Of a stretch of DNA of 16,653 bases, positions 12,887 through 16,653 are shown piece after piece (the first letter of the stretch is position 1; each line of letters begins with the position of its first letter). The stretch comes from DALYDD01 sp046049705 (lineage in GTDB: Bacteria; Patescibacteriota; Minisyncoccia; Phycocordibacterales; CAIZLB01): positions 1 through 16,653 of the forward strand of contig JBJOQZ010000020.1 in NCBI GenBank assembly GCA_046049705.1, in the 5' to 3' direction. Below the pieces are notes generated by a model. The model ran no database searches. It was not told where the DNA came from and worked only from the letters and a program-made list of their open reading frames with translations. A program made the translations under genes and the position numbers.

Positions 12887-12919
12887 ATAAAAAGCGCACA
12901 ATATATGTGCGCTTTTTAT
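12887..12919 (+). terminator. Bidirectional hairpin terminator between the PG-binding gene and ftsW
   Basis: A 14-bp perfect stem (12887-12900 with 12906-12919) has the core AAAAAGCGCACA/TGTGCGCTTTTT and a 5-base loop. The A-run before and T-run after make it work on both strands. It begins 28 bases after the plus-strand stop. Confidence 0.93.
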
Positions 12920-12949
12920 GTATGTATTATGTATGTATTATGTATGCAT
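12917..12949. repeat. Three tandem copies of an 11-bp unit
   Basis: TATGTATGTAT at 12917-12927 and 12928-12938, then TATGTATGCAT at 12939-12949, one base different. The array joins the terminator's right arm to the last base of the ftsW stop codon, consistent with slippage. Confidence 0.85.
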
Positions 12950-14064
12950 TATTTTTGCAACATCTTTTGCTTCGAAATATGTCTAGAAATATTCATTATG
13001 ACTCCTGTTGAAGCCAGTGTAAAAAACATGGCTGTCCCACCATGACTAATAAATAAGAGTGGTGTACCTGAGAGCGGTATAATCGCGAGCATGGCCGCAA
13101 TATTGAGAAAAGATTGGGTAATAATCAATGTGATTATTCCAACAACAACAAGTGTGGCAAATGTATCCGGTGCTGATTTTGCAATACGCAATCCCCTAAA
13201 TGCAAAAAGTAAGAAGAGCAAGATGATTGTGACGGATCCAATAAATCCAAACTCTTCAGCGGCTACAGCGAAGATTGAGTCACCTATCGGTTCAGGTAAG
13301 AAGTTGAATTTCTGAATACTCTGACCAAAACCTCTTCCTGTAAGGCCTCCAGAACCAATTGCAATTAAGGATTGCTGGATCTGATAACTACTTCCAAGAG
13401 CATCTTTCGATGGATCGATAAATGATTGAATACGATTCATGAGATAAGGTCTTTGAAAGACGAGGGCTGTAAGTCCTAAAATACCAACTAATCCCATGAT
13501 TATAAGGTCTCTCCATTTTCCACCTGCAGTCACATACATGGCGGTACCAGCAATTGCTATCACCATAAAAGTATCGGTATCCGGTTGCATAAGGATAAGT
13601 CCTGCACTGAGTCCAATCAGAATAATAAATGGTAAGGTTCCCTGTTTCCATGTGCTTACTTTGTTTTTTACTGATGCAAACCAGCATGCAAGATAGAGTA
13701 CAAAGCCTATCTTATAGAATTCAGCTGGTTGAACACTGAATCCACCGATATCAAGCCAACGTCTTGCTCCTCCATGAAAAATACCAAGTGGCGTAAAGAC
13801 AAGGAGCATTAGTCCAAAAGACGCGATTAGTAAGTAAAATGCATACTTTCTCCAGAGTGTGTATGGAATTCTTGAAGTGATATACATAGCGATAAGTCCG
13901 CCACAGACACCAAGTACAATTTGATTAAATACGACAGCCTGATACTTCCCTTCTCCATATACTTTTGCTAGTAAGCCAAGTGATGCTGAACTAAAAATAA
14001 TAAATCCTAGGCCAAGAAGTACGAGTGTCAAAATAAGAAATGGTCGGTCTATATTCTTTTTCAT
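12949..14064 (-). CDS. ftsW: SEDS-family peptidoglycan glycosyltransferase FtsW (or RodA-like)
   Basis: The product is 371 aa, the normal SEDS length, with about ten hydrophobic segments. Polymerases of this family link lipid II into glycan strands together with a class B penicillin-binding protein. Conserved pieces are GGARRWLDIGGFSVQPAEFYKI (98-119), the catalytic-region aspartate in MQPDTDTF (Asp162), the loop FLPEPIGDSIFAVAAEEFGFIG and the last-helix motif PLSGTPLLFISHGGTAM. QPDTDT differs from the common QPDLGT but keeps the aspartate. FtsW rather than RodA is chosen because it follows mraY in dcw-like order, 23 bases downstream. No FtsQ, FtsZ or partner transpeptidase is in the window. 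The N-terminus is short (~7 residues before the first helix). Confidence 0.92.
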   Translation of the reverse strand: MKKNIDRPFLILTLVLLGLGFIIFSSASLGLLAKVYGEGKYQAVVFNQIVLGVCGGLIAMYITSRIPYTLWRKYAFYLLIASFGLMLLVFTPLGIFHGGARRWLDIGGFSVQPAEFYKIGFVLYLACWFASVKNKVSTWKQGTLPFIILIGLSAGLILMQPDTDTFMVIAIAGTAMYVTAGGKWRDLIIMGLVGILGLTALVFQRPYLMNRIQSFIDPSKDALGSSYQIQQSLIAIGSGGLTGRGFGQSIQKFNFLPEPIGDSIFAVAAEEFGFIGSVTIILLFLLFAFRGLRIAKSAPDTFATLVVVGIITLIITQSFLNIAAMLAIIPLSGTPLLFISHGGTAMFFTLASTGVIMNISRHISKQKMLQK

Positions 14065-14087
14065 AGGAATAATATAGTGATCTTAAA

Positions 14088-15146
14088 TTAACCTAGTAGT
14101 GCAATGACTGTTCCTAATAATGCACAAATCACTGACATGATCCAGTATCGCATCGTCACCTTATACGACGGCCAACCAATCGCTTCAAAATGGTGATGGA
14201 TTGGAGCTATACGAAATACTTTTTTGCCAAAATATTTTTTTGAAAACATCTGGAGCGCAGATGAAAACGAAGTAAGTACAAGTGGAAATGCGATGATTGG
14301 AAGGACAATTACTTGTCCTGTTAGGAATGCAATGATTGAAAGTGTTACGGTGAGTCCGATCATACCTGTTTCTCCGAGATAATACCTTGCAGGTGGAATA
14401 TTGAACCAAAGAAATGCCAATATACCTCCAATGATTGTTGCACAGAGCGCTGCAAGGTCATACTGCTGCTGTTCAAAAGCAATAAGGGTATATGCACCAA
14501 AGGCGGATGCCATAACACCTGCTGCAAGTCCATCGATGCCATCTATAACTGAACCAGTGAAAATACCCAGCATAACCAACATGAAAAAAGGTACAAAGAA
14601 AAGCCCGAGAAAAATTTCACCTCCAAAAGGAATATGAATCCCTGATACATCAAGTTTGGTATAAAACCACCATGCTCCAACTGCACCGATTAAGAGGACT
14701 ACTAAGATACGTAAGCGCCTTGAGATACCATCACTCTTTTCATTTGTGGTATTGAATACTTGAAGTAGATCATCGATAAGGCCTATAATCGAAGCAAATA
14801 ATAGTGCAGCGAGCGGTAAGAGTGTTTGGTTTCGACTTAAGAAATTTAGTCTACTCGATGTATCGTTTGGAAAAAGAAAAGCGAGCAAAGAGACTATACA
14901 AACAACAAATGAAACTGAAAGCCAAATCACAACTCCACCTGGGCGGGGTGTACTTGTCTCCCCTACCTCATTGTGGATTTTTTGAAAATCTGCTGACATA
15001 AGGTGGTTGTTCTCACTGCTTCGCGAACGTTTTTTCCACATTTTATATTTGTACATATAGTGTGTCAGTATCGGAGTCAACATAATACCAAACGAAAATG
15101 CGAGAAATGCTGGGAGAAGTACTTTTATGGCGCTTAAGGTAATCAT
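14088..15146 (-). CDS. mraY: Phospho-N-acetylmuramoyl-pentapeptide transferase (MraY)
   Basis: The product is 352 aa with about ten membrane helices. It transfers phospho-MurNAc-pentapeptide from UDP to undecaprenyl phosphate, making lipid I. The Asp-Asp pair (125-126, GLIDDLLQVF), IDGIDGLAAG (201-210), the FLWFN strand and the MraY-specific histidine loop PIHHHFEAIGW (315-325) are all present. Two positions are unusual. The third catalytic aspartate, normally in MGDxGS, is Glu259 (YLGETGM), and the N-terminal PTMGG is PRPGG (67-71), nearer to the PRxGG of WecA/TagO relatives. The HHHF loop still argues for MraY. It lies 19 bases after the carboxypeptidase and 23 before ftsW; murD, common between mraY and ftsW elsewhere, is absent. 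An extended -10 box sits in the 19-base gap upstream. Confidence 0.93.
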   Translation of the reverse strand: MITLSAIKVLLPAFLAFSFGIMLTPILTHYMYKYKMWKKRSRSSENNHLMSADFQKIHNEVGETSTPRPGGVVIWLSVSFVVCIVSLLAFLFPNDTSSRLNFLSRNQTLLPLAALLFASIIGLIDDLLQVFNTTNEKSDGISRRLRILVVLLIGAVGAWWFYTKLDVSGIHIPFGGEIFLGLFFVPFFMLVMLGIFTGSVIDGIDGLAAGVMASAFGAYTLIAFEQQQYDLAALCATIIGGILAFLWFNIPPARYYLGETGMIGLTVTLSIIAFLTGQVIVLPIIAFPLVLTSFSSALQMFSKKYFGKKVFRIAPIHHHFEAIGWPSYKVTMRYWIMSVICALLGTVIALLG

Positions 15147-15153
15147 ATCTATT

Positions 15154-15162
15154 ACTATATCA
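15154..15162 (-). promoter_or_regulatory. Extended -10 promoter of mraY-ftsW
   Basis: The minus strand reads TTTGA-TATAGT, then 7 bases, then the mraY ATG. It fills the 19-base gap after the carboxypeptidase stop. It resembles the murG box in sequence and placement. Confidence 0.5.
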
Positions 15163-15165
15163 AAT

Positions 15166-16056
15166 TTAAATCTGTGTTGCTAAATATGCTGCATCTGTAA
15201 ATCTTTCTTCGATGGTTGAGTTCATGATGATGAGGCCGTATACGGTATCACCACGCTGTATGAGTAGAGCAAGATTACCTCCTGCATCATCAGTGAAACC
15301 AGTTTTTCCTAAGATAATGCCAGGAATTTGATCCAGCGCGGTATTTGTATTTTCAACAACTATACTCTGTCCTGTGCTTTGTTTAGTTACATATGCCTGT
15401 GATTGCACCGTAGAACTCATGAGATCTGGATATGTTTTGTAAATTGTTTCCAAAACATTTAGAACATCTGTCGCTGTACCAGTAGAATTACGGTGTATAC
15501 CCGCTTTATCTACCTCAGTGAGCCCAGTAGCATTTACAAATTGCATATCTTTAGCACCATGTTTCCTGGCGACAAAATTCATATATGAGATAAAATTTTG
15601 CACAGGGATAATTTGAGACGAAAGTGAATGGGCAGTAAAGTTCGAAGACGTCAAAAGCATATACGAGATCGCGTCATCTATTTTAAAATACCCACCTGTG
15701 CGAATTTTTCGATCGGCAGTATTTTGAGCTTTACCATTGTTTTGAAGTTGAATCATAGCCGGTAAACCTTTCCAGCTTTTTTGCATATCTCGAATAGTAA
15801 TTGCAGTTACAAGCTTGGTAAGCGAAGCAAGTGGCACTATCTCATGTGCTTTTTTTTCATATAAAACAGTGTTTGTGGTTATATTTTTGACAAGGACTGT
15901 ACTTGCTTTAATCTTTGTCTCGTCAACGATATATTGTTTTGAAGGCGCATCTGCTTGCACCACAATATAAGAGCAGACTGAAACTGAAAGTATTAATACA
16001 ATTGTTGTGATGAAGTTAAGTTTATTCACTTGTTTCTGATTGAACTTCTGCATCAT
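15166..16056 (-). CDS. Serine-type D-Ala-D-Ala carboxypeptidase (S11 family, DacA-like)
   Basis: The product is 296 aa from the ATG at 16056; a second ATG follows at once, and a TTG at 16095 would add 13 residues. The N-terminus has one hydrophobic segment (KLNFITTIVLILSVSVCSYIVV) acting as signal peptide or anchor. Counting from the TTG, the penicillin-binding motifs are all present: SLTK (91-94, serine nucleophile), SSN (150-152) and KTG (264-266, followed by FTDDAGGN). It should remove the terminal D-alanine from stem peptides outside the membrane, limiting cross-linking. The C-terminus stops soon after the catalytic domain, with no PBP5-type C-terminal domain or amphipathic anchor, so membrane attachment must come from the N-terminus. 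The start lies inside the end of scpB, suggesting translational coupling. Confidence 0.9.
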   Translation of the reverse strand: MMQKFNQKQVNKLNFITTIVLILSVSVCSYIVVQADAPSKQYIVDETKIKASTVLVKNITTNTVLYEKKAHEIVPLASLTKLVTAITIRDMQKSWKGLPAMIQLQNNGKAQNTADRKIRTGGYFKIDDAISYMLLTSSNFTAHSLSSQIIPVQNFISYMNFVARKHGAKDMQFVNATGLTEVDKAGIHRNSTGTATDVLNVLETIYKTYPDLMSSTVQSQAYVTKQSTGQSIVVENTNTALDQIPGIILGKTGFTDDAGGNLALLIQRGDTVYGLIIMNSTIEERFTDAAYLATQI

Positions 16057-16609
16057 TGTTCTTAAACTGCGCAATAGCTTCTTTGACCGCTTCAAAATCC
16101 TTTAAGTCTTCTACGTGTGAGAGTCCAAGGAAGCGCAAGAGCTCCATTGAAGCGAGATATACCGATGCACGAGAATCTTTCGGATCAGGTTTTCGCTCAA
16201 TAAGTCCACGGATCAAAAGATTTCGGAGGATGAAGTTTGAGTTTACTCCACGGATATAGTCGATATCACTTCGTCGGATTGGGCCTTGGTAGAGGACGAT
16301 TGCCAATGTCTCAAGTCCTGCCTTCCCAAGATCTTTTGATAATTCTTCAGTTCGTGCGGCTTCGATTAATTTTGCAGATTCAGGGTTTGTACCAAGAGTA
16401 TATTCTCCATCGTGTTCAATAAGCACAATCCCCCTCGAAGCTAGGTCACTCTTTACCTGTATAAGTGCTTGTTTGACTTCATCTTTTTCGGCCCCAGTTA
16501 TCTTTGCAAGAGATGATATAGACATAGGATCACCTCGCCAAAACAAAATTGCTTCAATGTGTTGTGTAAGGCCGTATATTTGAGATTGTGAATCAAGGTT
16601 TTGAGACAT
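16022..16609 (-). CDS. scpB: Segregation and condensation protein B
   Basis: The product is 195 aa, the usual ScpB size. ScpB is a kleisin-associated winged-helix protein that joins ScpA and SMC in chromosome organisation. The first winged helix is at about 14-85 (HIEAILFWRGDPMSISSLAKITG). The second carries the family hallmark LETLAIVLYQGPIRRSDIDYIRGVNSNFILRNLLIRGLIE (98-138). A helical and acidic tail follows (ending NNDAEVQSETSE). The ATG at 16609 sits at the expected N-terminus. The last 35 bases overlap the carboxypeptidase start. scpA, the usual upstream neighbour, could lie beyond the window edge but is not visible in the 44 bases left. Confidence 0.95.
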   Translation of the reverse strand: MSQNLDSQSQIYGLTQHIEAILFWRGDPMSISSLAKITGAEKDEVKQALIQVKSDLASRGIVLIEHDGEYTLGTNPESAKLIEAARTEELSKDLGKAGLETLAIVLYQGPIRRSDIDYIRGVNSNFILRNLLIRGLIERKPDPKDSRASVYLASMELLRFLGLSHVEDLKDFEAVKEAIAQFKNNDAEVQSETSE

Positions 16610-16620
16610 ATTGTATGATG

Positions 16621-16626
16621 ATTATA
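16621..16626 (-). promoter_or_regulatory. Possible -10 box for scpB
   Basis: TATAAT on the minus strand ends 11 bases before the scpB ATG. There is no TGN extension and no clear -35, so it is weaker than the other close-in boxes. Confidence 0.35.
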
Positions 16627-16653
16627 CTACATATTTTGGTACCCCGATATCAT

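Noticed and set aside
1..16653. CRISPR arrays, tRNA or rRNA genes, insertion sequences
   Set aside because: No regularly spaced repeats, no tRNA-like T-loop and acceptor pairs, and no transposase motifs were found on either strand.
1..16653. Alternative code with TGA as glycine, as in some CPR groups
   Set aside because: No conserved gene has an in-frame TGA, and the gene ending at 10680 stops at TGA just before a strong terminator.

Overview
The window looks like chromosomal DNA from a Candidate Phyla Radiation (Patescibacteria) bacterium, most likely of the Parcubacteria type. This is inferred from AT-rich, tightly packed housekeeping genes with almost no Shine-Dalgarno sites, a wall-centred gene set, many short orphan membrane proteins, and an asparagine synthase next to a long coiled-coil M23 peptidase. 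Conserved genes contain no in-frame TGA, and one gene (ending at 10680) uses TGA as its stop, so the standard bacterial code fits.

Layout. 1-1202 (+): the 3' end of a secreted S41 (CtpA-type) protease, then ribosomal protein L9. 1203-1364 holds two hairpin terminators between L9 and the convergent ribosomal protein L27 (-). 1644-2424 is a long AT-rich gap with one possible small membrane protein and a near-consensus promoter. 2425-3156 (+): a secreted lysozyme-like transglycosylase whose signal peptide appears to be knocked out of frame. 3326-4475: two unrecognised, divergently transcribed, higher-GC genes around a 13-bp inverted repeat. 4603-8198 (-): an operon of M23 peptidase, glutamine-dependent asparagine synthase and a one-helix membrane protein. 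8255-9823 (-): glutamyl-tRNA synthetase. 10006-10680 (+): a higher-GC gene resembling the YdcF/DUF218 family, sharing a palindromic divergent promoter with gltX. 10799-11935 (-): murG. 12223-12858 (+): a secreted peptidoglycan-binding/fibronectin-like protein. 12949-16609 (-): scpB, a D-alanyl-D-alanine carboxypeptidase, mraY and ftsW.

How it fits together. Most genes serve the cell wall: MraY makes lipid I, MurG converts it to lipid II, and FtsW polymerises it. The S11 carboxypeptidase, M23 endopeptidase and lytic transglycosylase trim or cut the product. AsnB, co-operonic with the M23 peptidase, may amidate wall peptides rather than make free asparagine. This is a scattered remnant of the dcw cluster: murD is not between mraY and ftsW, and a secreted gene on the opposite strand separates ftsW from murG.

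Two styles of expression stand out. Several housekeeping genes (gltX, the M23 gene, murG, mraY) have an extended -10 box (TGN then TATAnT) only 7-9 bases before the start codon, which predicts leaderless mRNAs. The transglycosylase, the YdcF-like gene and the peptidoglycan-binding gene instead have -35/-10 promoters, longer leaders with possible structure, and their own strong terminators.
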